Shown piece by piece: positions 37,529 to 50,057 of a stretch of DNA of 64,000 bases. The notes beneath the pieces were generated by a model. That model was not told the origin of the DNA and ran no database searches. It saw nothing but the letters and a program-made list of their open reading frames with translations. A program made the translations under genes and the position numbers. The DNA comes from Anseranas semipalmata (taxonomy: Eukaryota; Chordata; Aves; Anseriformes; Anseranatidae). Every line of letters starts with the position of its first letter. Positions within the stretch are counted from its first letter, which is position 1. Location: positions 3,848 through 67,847 of the forward strand of contig VXAA01003247.1 of NCBI GenBank assembly GCA_013399115.1, read 5' to 3'.

Positions 37529-40500
37529 TGTGTGCAAGAAAGGCAACCGCACTATCAGAACCTCTATACTAAAGAATGAAGGATTTTACTCTCCTTGACT
37601 CATGGGAGTAGAACTGGTCCCACAGAGCTTATAAATTGGAGTCTGGTAAGTTACAAACAAGTTCATACAAAGAGATTTTTTCTTCTGGACTTCATGGCTA
37701 AAGGAAGTGCTTCCAGTTCCTTATCAACAGAGACCATATAAGATATCTTAGTGTCATCAGCAAAAATGCCTTATTCTCGCACTCTGAAACCAACCGAAGC
37801 ACCTGTTCCTTTGTCCAAGAGCAGAGCCCCCTTGGGGTCCATTGGGCTCCAGCTGTGTTGAAGCCCAAGAAAGCTAGCTGGAGAGGACCAGCCTGGTAGG
37901 GCCAAAAGAGCTTCCTTAGGAGATCTGCAAGTGACTGAAGACAGACTGTAGACTAGTGCAGCTTCTTTCACTGAGGAGACCATGATGGAGAGAACAGACA
38001 AGTGAAATGGCTTATCTTCTGGAAACAATGCAGCTAGTGATCATAAACAAGCTGTATTTCATCGTCCTTTATGACTTAATCCTTAATTCCTTGTGAATCA
38101 AAGACTTCTAAGTCTGCATCTTGTGCACTATAAAACCGACAGACAAAAAAAATAATATTGATAATACTGATGTTTACCTGAAATGCTGGCCAATTTTGCA
38201 GTACACCAACTCTGAACACTACATCCCAAGCTGCAACATTAGGAAGGGTCTACCTGCAAGACAATGGATGGAAACCTGGAGCCGTTTCTGAGCTGGTGGG
38301 ACCCCAGTCTCCATCCAGAAGTAATTAGTCAGTAATTACAGGCAACCCCAGGCTCAGCAGCAGAACACTTTTCTCCAAGAATTGACAACCTCAAAAGCAT
38401 GATGGCCAGCAGCAATTCCCCAACAGGTGGAATAGAACATGGTAGATGGCAGAGGAAACAGACTGGATCCTGCTCCTGTTAATAATCCATCCACAGCAAT
38501 ATCACAATACATTGAACAAGGTTTTCCCAAACCACATTATCTCCTGGAATTCATATTCCTCTGCTAAAGTAATGATGCAGTCAGATGCCTGCCTGAGCTG
38601 AATGTTATTTATCTGCACTTGATCTTTCCCAAGGACATTGACAGAAATATAGATAGAAAAACATTTATTCTCTCTGTGGTTTGCATCATTTTCACATAAT
38701 TCCATCTGATCCGCCAGCTGTCTATCACATTTCAATGAGATTTATATGAGGTGCTGAAGGAGTAGAATAAAGCTGACAAAAATAGTGAACTTTGCAGAAG
38801 TAATTTGTTTGCTAGTTCCCAAACCTCACCCAAGCTATTATCTTTCACTCAGTAATATTGTTCTCTGCTACCTGGACTACACCCTTTCCATCTTTTTCAG
38901 ACCTAAGTTTATTGATACACTCCCAGCATTCATAAATGCAAATAAACATACCTTATCAAAATACTTGGCTTCACCCAAATGGCACCTAAGATTTCACCTT
39001 AGTCGGTCTCAGGTTAAGTGAGATGGTGATGCAGTTGAGATTTGTTAATAAAGCATGTTAAAGAGGACAGTTCAGTGGTACAGAAAAGGATCCATCTTCT
39101 CCAGTTCCTGGTGAGGTGACAGAGAGTTCTCAGGAGAACATACCAGGCATAGGCAGATCCTGCAAGTGCATGCTTGCTGGCTATGGGACCATTCCTCATC
39201 TTGCCTTCATGCTGCCTCCAAGCCTGCACAGCAGACCTCAGGACAGCAGAGCTGTGGCTTCAACCCTGTCTCTCTGAGGACAGCACCCCACAGCACAGCT
39301 CCATGCACAGAGCCTGTGGAGCAAGACACATTCCCAGGGGCTCTCTTGGGCCCAAGACTCTTTGGGCCCAGTTGCGATGGCCGCTAACTTCGTTACTGCG
39401 CAAGCCTGGAACAGGCTGTTTACAGACCAATTTATGCCTCTGCGTGGGCTCAGAAAAGCTGGAACAACTCCCAGCCTGAGAAAGCAGTTCTGTTGATGGC
39501 AAAAGTTATTCCCCATGAAATGGGGGATATGATCTTTGTTCACACAGGACACAGGATAGGAGCATTGCATGCAGGTTATCATCCAGTCTCAGTTTCCAGC
39601 TTTAAGCCCAATGGCCTTTACTTATGCCATAACATGTTCAGAAGTGGCAGTTAGGAAGCCTTCTCTGTATATGCTGAACCTTTGACATGAAGCATTTCTA
39701 CATTTCAAGTGTGGCATCTGACTGTGTTATGGCACCAGGATGGCTGTGAATTTGTAGGATTTTTACCTCGCTACAATTTTTGAAACTAGGCACTGCAAAC
39801 AGGCAAGCACTTTATGCTTATTCTCAGGCGAAAATATGCAGTATTCAGCTAATTTGCAGTATCTATATATAGCCTTCCTAACATAGAATGGGCCATCGAG
39901 TGGTAGGGTACATGCCTGCAGTGGAAATAAGATAAGCTTCCAAAGCCAGGCAGGCTTTTCCTAGCATTTTTCCTAACAATCTTAATGGGTGCTGAGAATA
40001 CACTTCTGCACTAATGCAATGGTGGGACAGTCTCATAGGTCACCAAAGCTGCCCAGAAGCACTTTGAAATTGCAGGCTGACATGACTCTGGCCCTTGTTG
40101 ACTAAAGTGAGACTGCTCTGTTTTAAGTAAAAGCCATGAGCCAAAACATTTTGCCTGACCAAGACTATTAGAAATTCTCTGGCAATCCAAAAGTGGGGTC
40201 AGGCCAGCAGTCTGACACCAGCAATTCACTTCCATTCCTGCTGGGCAGTGGGTTTTCATTGAGGCTGCAGACACGTCAGCTAGCAGATGTGCCAGCTATA
40301 AATAAGGCAGCAGGTTCTGCTCCAGGTGCACATCAGGCACCGAGAACACTGCAGTCTGTGGCTTGGTTAGGGACGTCTCTATCGTTTCTCTCATCAGTAT
40401 TCCTCACCACAAGGAGATAGTGCCTGCACTGCTGTTTGATTACAAAGTGAACTACAGAACTGTCAAGTTTGTCTGAGTCTTTTAAGGTGCTCAGCTTTTG

Positions 40501-43446
40501 AAAAATCAAAATTCAAGGAGAGACAGAAAGAATTTCCTGAAAATAAAGTTCCTTGCATCAGTCTCAAGTGGATATTTGGAAATAGAAACTCAAAAGAAGT
40601 GGTCACAATGCTTGTGGACATTAAAGCAAATGGGGAGTTGGAAAAGACACCCTTTTAAAAAGAGCTTTTGTGAAGATCATTTGACAGCTATGATGCACTA
40701 CGAATGCCCCCACACTGCTGAGGCAGGTTCAGTGCATCAGATGTCAAGGTCTGACATATATCTGTATATGCTGCTTGCACATTGCAAAGAGCACACGCTT
40801 CCTCCACACTCTTCAAATATTCTTTATAGAACATCAGAGTAGTATGATACCTGTTTTTTTTTGTTTGTTTGTTTTCTGCAAGTGGAGGGTATTAAAGCCG
40901 AATGCTTTGTTAGAGTGTTGTTGCAGAGGAAGTGTATGTATGCATGCATCTATACATGTGCACACACAAAATGATAGTAATCTATTTCTCCTGTTTCTGT
41001 GAATCAGTGAAATTCTTACCTCGTACATGATGCTAATGAGTAAGTAAAGGTGTTTCTCAAATCTGAATGTGGTGAATGTGAAGGTTAGGTTGACTTAAGA
41101 GAGCACAGTCAGTGATGGCACAGCCTGTACACAGTATTTTTGATGGACACACTTTGATATACACTGTACAGTGGGATGATGGGGACAAACAAGGAAGATA
41201 AGAACAGGCAGATGCTGAATTTGAAATATTTGACCTGTCATTTTTGGAAAAAGGTGATCAGTAACTCACAAAGTTTAACTGCGAGCAGTCAGTCTTGTGC
41301 TGGTTTTGTTGTTTCTGTGCTTTGTGAAGCAGGTGTTACCATTTATATATTAAAAATATCTGCTCCGATATTAATTAACTCAGTTGTTTTCCTTATTCCA
41401 ATCCCAATTCTTTTGTTTTCAAACAAGTAATGTAATTATCTATTTTTCCTTGGGAAGGTGAAGAAAAAGATGAAAAATGTATCAAGTAGAGGCTCTAGAA
41501 GTCATCTATATGCATCCAGATTCATAAAAAGTTAACCAAAACACAGATACCGGTTCAAGAGCTTTCTGACTAGCTAATTGGTTTGCTAATTTTTCTTTAG
41601 GGTAAAAAAGAAAAATCATCATAGTATTTACTGGTATCAAAGCAACTGATTAAAAAATATTTTCTGTATTAAAGCTGACATTTAATTAGCTTAGCTCTGG
41701 TGAGCCTGCATTGCCTGAAAAAGAAATCCCTCAAAAGGCTGAATAAAGCCTTTTTATTAATATTTTTCTGTGGTTCCATAATACATATCTGCAACCATAC
41801 CGTATTACTTGAGTAGCAAATATATTTCATTAAAGTGACACTTATTGAGGTGGCAGTAAAACTGCTATGTAGAAGTGCCAATATAACCATTCCAATTAGT
41901 CAAATAATATATTTAGCTTTTAAAAACTGTCCAGCCTTATTCATATTTTATTAAAACAGGAGGACCCAGTGCCTACTACAGAGGCTGTAACTTTGTGCAA
42001 GTCCTCTGGAGTAAATTATCAAACAGAGATCTAAAGCACACAGCAGAAAAGAGCAGAAGATGGAGTTATTTGCCTATAGTGAAAACTCCAGAGGTTTGCT
42101 AGCAGGAAGAGTGCAAGGATAACAAAATTACACCATTGCAAATGCTGACGTTACTAACACTCTCTGCTGTATCAGGGAGAAATTGCACTGAGGGTGTTGC
42201 ACCTGCAGTGTCCTCATGAAGGTGCTGCAGCTCAGGAATTAGTTGGGCAGAGCACCAGGGAAGGCACTGGCTCTCACCTGAAGTATAATCAGTAACTTTT
42301 TCAGACATTGTATAGTGATTTCAGTGAAAACCGTAAGCACTGAATAAAATCAGAGGGGATGAAATTTATTGTTCTGTTTCAAACACCTCTGAAGAATAGC
42401 ACCTTCATCACTTTGAGGTGCTTTGTGAATTCTAGCCCATTTCCTCACACACTTTCTCCTGTGATCAGCTGAAAGTGAGAGACACACATACGGACATTTT
42501 TGCATGAAGGAGCTGATATAACTGTTTCAATGAATCTAGTGATACCTTTCACTCTTTAAAATGTGCTGTTTTGTAACAGGAAGCCTGTGGTCTGCAGGGC
42601 TGAGTAACACTGGTGGGTACCATATTGGGTTAGGGTTTACTCACTTATTGAACTCTAAAATATTTGCTGTTTTAAACACAGGCAATTGTCAGGCATTGCT
42701 GTTATTTTAATCTCTTCCTAGGACAGCTCTTACCACAGGGCAGCTCATAAACACCACCATGTACTCTGCCTAGCAAATGCTACAAACCAGACCCTCCCTA
42801 GAAGGTATCAGCAGAGCTAGCAGCAAGTGCCTTACAACTGTGCCTTCCCTTATGGAAAGAGCACGTTTATTGCACAGAATTCCTATCGGCTGGTTAAGTG
42901 ACAAACAATGGGAAAAGAAGGGGCAGAGTAAAGACCTATGGAGCTATTAAAGATGAAATATTAGTCTTATGAAGTACTCATCCAGAACCAGTGGGATGTA
43001 GACCCCTGTACAACGCAGCTGGGAAGCTCCCCTGCTCGGCAGACACCAGGGTACTATGGACAGGGGCAGTGTGGCTGTATGCCCTCACTCTTTATTGCAC
43101 TTGCTTTTCTTCTCACCATCCAAAGGCCCTCTGGAGATGCTGCTGGGCCCATGACACACGAGCAGGAATAGGCAGTAAATCAAATGCTGCTGTCACTAGT
43201 TGAGTCTGCCTAAGTCACTGGCTGAAGGATTGAAACCTCTCTATTTTGATACCTTTTAGGTACATTTCATATTGCACATCTGAATCCTGATCTTCAGATA
43301 AAGAGATTTCCATGTCCTTAAAGAAGACAAAGGCTTTTATGCATTCCTTAACAATTTATTCCGCTGCTACTTGATACTCCTCAGCCTTCCTGACAAGTGC
43401 ACGTGTGGTTGTGCAACACACTAGAGCATTCAATTGGTCCAGACTG
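37529..43446. other. No gene recognised
   Basis: Nearly 6 kb without CR1 or recognisable gene. It holds short A/T runs (40852-40873 T/G-rich) and a GC-richer patch at 39170-39480 where frames on both strands overlap (39238-39582 minus, 114 codons; no domain). It may hold conserved non-coding elements, but these cannot be judged from one sequence. Confidence 0.5.
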
Positions 43447-43559
43447 AAAAAAAAAAAAATACCAACAACAACAAAAACAAAAGCAACAGCTCTTCCTGGA
43501 AAGACTTAAAAGACTGACTCGTGACATCTCTATAGCCATACATCAGAGCATGACCCACA

Positions 43560-44320
43560 GCACCGGTCCAGGGAAGGAGGCTCTGCACTGCATCAGAAAT
43601 GGGGAGGACCAGTGGAGATACGAGGTTCATCAGATCAGGTTCATCATTTGAAGAAATTAATACTGAGGCCATCAGACATGAGAAAATTCTATGAAAAAGG
43701 TATAAAAGGGCCTGTCACGTGTAAAATGGGGCCAGTCAGTACACTTGTCAAGCCAAGCCCTGCAGTTGAACACCGCAGCCTGTCCTATCTTCTTATTTTT
43801 TCTCATTAAACCTTTTCTTAACTCTCTCTCTGCATATTCACACTTTCTCTCCTGTGTGTATATCTGCTGCAAGGACTGAGTGCCAGCTCCTGGCAAGACC
43901 TGTGTGTGAATGAAGGTGCCAGCTGCTAGAGTCAGGCCTGGGATCTGGGCAGGGGTACTGGAGCAACACAAGGGTTGTGCCAGGTACTCAAGGGATCTGG
44001 GCAGGGGCCCTGGGATGCAGGCAGGGTGCTGGGTGGGCAGAGGAGCCACTCTGGTGCTTGAGGGATCCACAAATGTGCATGTGCTTGTGAACCTAGAGAG
44101 TGTATCTGTCTGCCTTCACTAGAGAACTTCTATCTCTGCCTGCCGGAGAGGAGGAAGGGGTCTCAGCTGTCTGCATATGTGTTTCCCTGAGTCCTGTCAG
44201 CGGCAGTCCTTGGCTGGGGCAGCCTGCATGACCTGTGTCAGCATCCTGTCTGTGTCTGCGTGTCTCTGGGATGCATGCCCAGCTTTGCTACCAGCTGAAC
44301 CTGTCATACAATAAATTACA
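43560..44320 (+). mobile_element. Probable solo LTR of an endogenous retrovirus-like element, plus strand
   Basis: Promoter-like TATA box GGTATAAAAGGG at about 43700-43711. About 95 bp further on is a polyadenylation signal ATTAAA (near 43805), followed by a pyrimidine/GT-rich stretch (CTCTCTCTGCATATTC, TTTCTCTCCTGTGTGTA). This is the U3-R-U5 layout of an avian retroviral LTR. The downstream part has imperfect repeats around GGATCTGGGCAGGGG (about 43938 and 43990) and a second AATAAA near 44309. No gag, pol or env remnant is visible on either side, so a solo LTR, perhaps with some leader, is the simplest reading. TG/CA ends and target duplication were not established, so the borders are approximate. 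Confidence 0.42.
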
Positions 44321-44840
44321 AAAAATTTCAGTGATTTTCATTCAAGAAAAGTAAAAAGCTTCAGAGACAGAAGGAAAGGGTCATGCATTTTTACAGTGTA
44401 TATATTTATTGAACAATTTGGGATCTTTAAAGATGTTTACCAGACCCACTGAATTCCCTTTGCACCATTAAATATAGCAGTCTTCTGAATGGTTTCCATA
44501 TATTAATATTGTCAACATCTGTGGGGTAGAGAATGTTCAGGAATTAATAGCATATGAAAGTTTGTCACTTGTGATGCTGCAAATGTTAAGCGATGCCATT
44601 GAAATTGAATTTTAAGCAGTTTGAGATTAATGTCATTTGTCGTAAATGTCCTGCCTTTTAAATGTTAAGTAAAATGTGTTTTCCAGGCATGCACAACAGA
44701 AAGAGGGCTCCCAATGCTCCAAGCTGTTTTACTAGGCTATTGCTAACTAGATTATGCGGAGGGATTGCCTTTATCTTTCCTTTATAGTTAAAACACTTCT
44801 GATTGTACAAGATTTCCATAGATGGTTCTTATTCCAAAAG

Positions 44841-44973
44841 TATACATCCATATATTGTACATAGAGTATATATTTTATGTATATGTAAGAAAAATATAGA
44901 GCAGAATATTACATATACTTGTGCTATATATAGGTAATATTAATTATATATATATATATATAAAATATATAAT
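44841..44973. repeat. AT-rich simple repeat with (TA)9
   Basis: Degenerate TATA/TATG sequence ending in a pure TA run at about 44945-44962. It directly precedes the inverted repeat at 44998. Confidence 0.85.
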
Positions 44974-44997
44974 GAACATTTTTCTTTTTGTATATAG

Positions 44998-45185
44998 TTA
45001 AGAAAAAATCAAGAATCCTCCTCATGCTGACTTCTGTTTCTCTTTCTCTCTATCCCAGTATTTATCTCTATCAATAACTATCTCTACCTCTAACTTTCTC
45101 ATTTTAAATTACACATATTATATAAAAAAAATAGAGAGACAGAGGTAGAAGGAAGTGTGAGGAAGATTCCTGATATTTTTCTTAA
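44998..45185. repeat. Inverted repeat, 55-bp arms, 77-bp loop
   Basis: Left arm 44998-45053 (TTAAGAAAAAATCAAG... to ...CTCTCTAT) and right arm 45131-45185 (ATAGAGAGACAGAG... to ...TTTTTCTTAA) are reverse complements at about 45 of 56 positions. Inside, TCTACCTCT at 45083-45091 pairs exactly with AGAGGTAGA at 45141-45149, so an alternative shorter hairpin exists. It could be a MITE-like or snap-back element, or an inverted duplication. No family name is assigned. Confidence 0.8.
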
Positions 45186-47084
45186 TAGGGCATAAATACA
45201 TTATATGTTATAGACCAGAAAGTATACGAAAATTGCACACTTACTAGACCTTCTGCTTTGTCAATACATATCTGAAAGTATCATAAGCTACTAAAGAAAA
45301 AACGGTGCTAAACTTCTGCAGTGGTGGCATGCTTGCCTTTCCAAAGAGGTACAGAGGCACAGGAAGGAGCATGCCACCCCATTCTAGGCAAGGCATCTTC
45401 TTTAGGATGTTTTACTCATGCAATGTTGACTGCATAGAATTGTCAGTATTCATTAACTAAGTACCAAGATGTCCCCAAAATGTGGGTCATATTAGGAGAA
45501 TAAACATATCTGAAATATTAATAAATACCAGCTAGAAATCAATTAAATGTTAATTAGAGGAGAGGATCAAAACTATCAATTTTTAATAATAATTACTATC
45601 ATGAAAAGCAGTGAAAGAGATGCTTCTGCATTGGTACAATCACAGGCTGTTTTTCAGAGCTTAAATATTCTAGCAGTTAAATTGAGTAAAGACATATTGT
45701 GCAAGGACACAGACATTTTTTAAAAACATATTCCAGTCATGTTTCCTAAACCAGGCAGCTGTAACAAAGTTAGCAACCCAAATTAATTATCCAAAGTGAA
45801 CATCAGCATTTAGGACAAATATTATCTCATCAGCATTCAGTGTCACAGCTCCAGACTAAAAAGGGAAATGAAATAAAGAACTATTAGCAGATTAGTTAAA
45901 AACTGAGCTGGGGAAACAGATATGCATTGTTCTATCTTGACTGAGTTTCTTTTCTCCCTTGGAGTGAAATTCATTCCATTACAGATTATCAGTGCAAATC
46001 CCATATAAGTGGCACTGAATTTTATATGTCACCTTACCAGTATGGGCAGAGAAGCAGACAGCAAGTGGATAGTTCAGCAGACACTACAAGTTTGGTACAT
46101 GGAGGGCTAATAATTTTGCACTGCTGGTTATAGGCTTTGTAGGTGGATCACGTGAAATATTTCTGTTTCACATACCTCCATTTGGCACCCTAAATGGCCT
46201 TAGCGGGAAAGCTGCTCCAGGTAAGGAACTGTCATCCTGTGACACCCTCTAATAAAACCTTTGAGCTCAGGGGAAGCCCAGCTGCACCCTTGTGTCCAGC
46301 ATGCAAATACAGCCCAAGCTCTTGTAGGTCTTGGGTCCTGTCGTCTAACCTGCTCCTCCTTGTCACTCCCCCACACACTTGGCCCTTCCACACAGCTTTT
46401 CTGTTGTGGGACATGCTGCATCCCAGCAATGCTCTGAGCTCACAATGCTCAAACGCAGGGGGCACAGGGACCACATCCTCACCAGGGAACCCTGCAGGGT
46501 GCATTAGCTCATTGGCTCTACCCATGCTGTGTTACCTAGCCAAGAACCTGACCCTCTGCCTCCCGTGTCCTGCAAGGGCCTTTACCAGCATTGCCACACA
46601 GACACTCACAATTAATTTTTGATGAATTGATATATAAAATCTTTCACAGGAGAAAACCTGGCATTAGCATGCAAACAATGTGGGTTTTTTTTTTCCAGTT
46701 GGATGCAAAGTACAATCAAATATTTGTGTAATGACATAAAACAGAATGATACGATGATTTGTAACACAATAAACTACAGATAAAAACAAGTGAATAATGC
46801 ATCAAATTATGGATCTGTTATTTTTAAATGAGTTGTTATTCTGCTATATAGTCCCACACTGCTACAGGGAATTAGTTCTTGGTCATCTTTATCTCATGAA
46901 CTGTCTTTTCATATGAAATTAAATTTTAAATTAATTGTACAGAAGGCTAAAATTGGGAGACAAATTTGAAAAAAAAAAAAAAAGGCCTCTCGGCACTTTA
47001 TAACTCTCTTCCCTATGTGGTTGTCTGCTTACAGGATGAATTTTCCAGACTTTGTTCCTATTTTCTGTGCTTTGATAAAAATCC
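45186..47084. other. No gene recognised
   Basis: AT-rich. A 142-codon plus frame (46194-46622) lies in a GC-richer patch and has overlapping minus frames; it is unrecognised. An A run of 15 lies at about 46969-46983. Confidence 0.55.
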
Positions 47085-47237
47085 AGGAATGCCCCATCCC
47101 TGGAAGTGTTCAAGGCCAGGCTGGATGGGGTTTTGGCCAACCTGGTCTACTGTAAGGCGTCCCTGCCCATGGCAGGGGGGTTGGAACCAGATGATCTTTA
47201 AGGTCCCTTCCAACCAAAACTATGATCCTATGATTCC
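47085..47237 (+). mobile_element. CR1 LINE 3' tail, plus strand
   Basis: Contains GAATGCCCCATCCCTGG, AAGGCCAGGCTGGATGGGG, CCCTGCCCATGGCAGGGG, TTTAAGGTCCCTTCCAACC and a degenerate octamer end (CTATGATCCTATGATT). It is a short, strongly 5'-truncated copy. Confidence 0.92.
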
Positions 47238-49018
47238 TTGCAAATCTTGTAAGACAATTGCAATTTCAGTGTACAATTAGTCACCTTAAGACATATAGCA
47301 CTGTTTTTCATTCCCCCTTGTAAACGTTATGGAATGCCCCTTGATCTACCCATTGCAAATTTTTGTTTAGCATGAAAAGCAGTTGGCCTTTATGTGTGAA
47401 AACAACTTTACGCAAATGCCTTCTTGAAAAACTTTGGTGACAGGCATGCCCATACTGATTTCTCTAGAGCTACTGAAGTTCATTGAGGTGACTGGCTCGA
47501 GGTTATTTGCATGAGCTCCTGCAAGACCAAGATACTGAGGCTTGGGAGCCACTCCCACCGTGCCATGTGCTCCCTGCACACAGGGCAGAGGAGGGACTCA
47601 TTCTGTGTCATGCCACTCTCAGCTGGCAAGGAAGAGACAAGCAGCGGGGGGACAGCCAGGAGAAAGACAACAAAACCGGGACAATAGGCCAATGTGACAC
47701 AGTGACACAAAAAATAAGTTGGTTCACAAAGAGATCATGTGTGAAGGAAAGCTTTGTTAGTATTCATTAAAGCCAGTGGCCCAGCTTCAGCTCAGAAAAC
47801 ACCTCCAGGTTGCAGGAACTACAGCAAAGCCTAACGAAACCTCCTGCGTGGCTGGGTTGAAGGGCACTGGTTCATCAGACTCAGCACAGCCCTGCCATTT
47901 GATGGCCTCCTGCCACAGTCTCCCAGGCCATTCCCCACCAGTCCCCACACTCAGGAGTGTGTTGGGCACCTCCACACGCCAGCAACCAGCATCCCACGCT
48001 GCGCTCACCTGCGCATGGCACACCTGCAGGGCCACAGCTTAAACCTACCTGTCCTCGGACAGTTGATATTCAGACACCCACTGAGATGGGTGTTCAAGCA
48101 AAAAACCCTCTGCCCATGCACAGCACTTCATACTCAATGAGTTTTATTGGCTTACACATACTTGGTTTGTATAGGAAAGTACATGCCCCAGGACCTTTCT
48201 CACTGGTGTATACCTTGTACACACGGGGTTCTGCTTCCCCCAGTTCCAATTTCATTCAGACTTCTATACAACGGCTGCACAGGAAAATGCTCATTGCAAA
48301 TGGGGCATAAAGAGTATGCTGTGGCTTTTTGTCTAGAAGTCAAGACATGCACCATCTATCTTTGCTTTCAGAGAAAGTTTCTTCCCACAATGCATTGGAC
48401 AAAACAGAAAGTTCAACCATGTCCTACCTCTACCTCTTCCCAGAAAGCAAACTGCTCAGCTGAGGTGATTGCATGCAAACATAAACAAACAGCTACACTC
48501 CCACAAGAAGCCATTACACATGGCATATTGACTCAGTAATTTGCATAGGGTTGATTGTTTAGTAAACAAACTGTCTCCTGAGGGACTGGTAATTAATCTT
48601 TTACATCAAATCTGTTGATCAGTCTTTCTGGGACTAATGCTAGATGTTACAAGCAGGTATGAGTCAAGATATCACTTTCTTTGAAATTTAAGGTTAAACA
48701 TGGCAATGAACAAAATTTGAAATGCATTTTTTAGCTTTGGAAGCATCATATAGCTTATTAAAAGGTTAATTTATTTTTGATTCAAAATTAAAGTCTTTGG
48801 TAGCTATTAAGCAGATTTTTTTTTTTTTTTAGTCTCTATTTAACTCAAAGGTGGGATCCACCTACAGGCTGTTGCATTTGTGAATGATTATAACAATGAA
48901 AATGCAAGAGGAGACATACACTGTGCTCAAGGACCCTTCATAGCTCTGGCTGCCTACACTGAGATCAAATACACTTGTGCTGTTACTGGCACAAAGCTGT
49001 CTGAGGTTGGTCTTGAGC
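47238..49018. other. No gene recognised
   Basis: Mixed sequence with a GC-richer part at 47510-48060. Frames at 47957-48310 and 48147-48539 overlap in different phases and match nothing I know. A run of 14 T lies near 48818-48831. Confidence 0.55.
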
Positions 49019-49500
49019 TGGCCGCGGTGCCAGCCCTGCCCCGGGAGCTCTGCTCCGCAGGACGTGGGTGTCCCTGCCCTGCTCCCTCCCACATGCATCC
49101 ATGGCGTCACAGAGCCTGTGGCCCTGAGTCCGGGATTCTCCAGTGCTCCGCAAGAGGTACACCCCGTCACCACCCTGTAGCCCAGGCTGAGACCCAGGTC
49201 GGCCTGGGGGCAGTGAGGTCATTCAAGCTGCTTTTACCAGAAAATGCTGCTGCGGAGACCGCCCCTCACTCTCACGGAGGACACGGCAGGGCAGCAGGCG
49301 CGCTGTGGGTGCCGCGCAGCTCTGCAGGGCCACACACCTGGCCCCCGCCAGCCTCCCAGCCGCCCGCACGCAGCGGCGCTGGGACTGAACACGGCTCTCG
49401 GGGGCTCGGCGGCACAGCAGCAGTGGTCTCCTCACCGCCTTTAGCTGGGAGATGCGAGACTGTGCGAGCAGTCAGTTCCGCAAACCGGACACCATAGCAC
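49019..49500. promoter_or_regulatory. CpG island
   Basis: By direct count there are about 23 CpG in 49241-49500, with more upstream (49019-49240), in strongly GC-rich DNA inside an AT-rich area. It is the densest CpG block of the window. A 205-codon plus frame (48880-49497) runs through it, but frames on the other strand are open too and no domain is visible, so coding is not supported. Just downstream, AATAAA lies at 49529-49534, followed by a GT-rich stretch. Candidates are a promoter of an unannotated (perhaps non-coding) transcript, or the promoter part of an LTR. Confidence 0.6.
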
Positions 49501-49560
49501 CTGGAATTGCTTATGCTATTTGATATTTAATAAACTTTACACTGTGTCGTGTCAGAGTAC
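49501..49560 (+). terminator. Possible polyadenylation signal
   Basis: AATAAA at 49529-49534, then CTTTACACTGTGTCGTGTCA, a GT-rich downstream element. It fits either the end of a short transcript from the CpG island or the R/U5 border of an LTR. Confidence 0.3.
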
Positions 49561-49991
49561 TTGTCAGGCTCTTCCCTGGGTCAGTTATTTTCACCGATAA
49601 GCTGTTAAAGGAGAAAATAAGATTACCTTTCTTATTTGCTCATGATTCCAGCCGTGTAGAGCATACCTGTCTTACCTGCAGTATACCATTTTCACTGGGA
49701 CATTGCACCTGTGAGAGCTCATCCTTGCTGTAGGAGGGTGCTGCTGCATTTCTTGAGATTTCTGGGGGCTGTGCCTGTCGCAGGCGGAGAGCACACCCCA
49801 GCACCCGCATTCCCAAGCCCACAGACCCTGGCCGCCCTTTTGTGGCAGTGCTTGGATCCATGCACTGTGGACATGGGACTGCAAGGTTCTGCACATAAGA
49901 ACTGAAGATAAACAAACATTTCACTGTTTAATAAAGTGCCAGGAGAAGAACTCGATAGCCTTCCTTTATGACATTTGGTGAAGCAGCTACT

Positions 49992-50057
49992 GATTCCCAC
50001 CACATGCTTGTTTGCCTCTGCTTCCCAGAGGCAAAGCATGTGGTAGTTCTGGGAATC
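49992..50057. repeat. Near-perfect hairpin (26 bp stem)
   Basis: Left arm GATTCCC-ACCACATGC-TTG-TTTGCCTCTG (49992-50020), 5-nt loop CTTCC, right arm CAGAGGCAAA-GCATGTGGT-AGTTCT-GGGAATC (50026-50057). The three stem blocks of 7, 9 and 10 bp pair without any mismatch. They are separated only by a 3-nt bulge on the left and a 6-nt bulge on the right. The size is like a pre-miRNA or a tiny foldback element; I do not recognise it as a known miRNA. Confidence 0.9.

Noticed and set aside
48880..49497. 205-codon open frame through the CpG island
   Set aside because: Stops are rare because of GC content, the other strand is open as well, and no protein family is recognisable.
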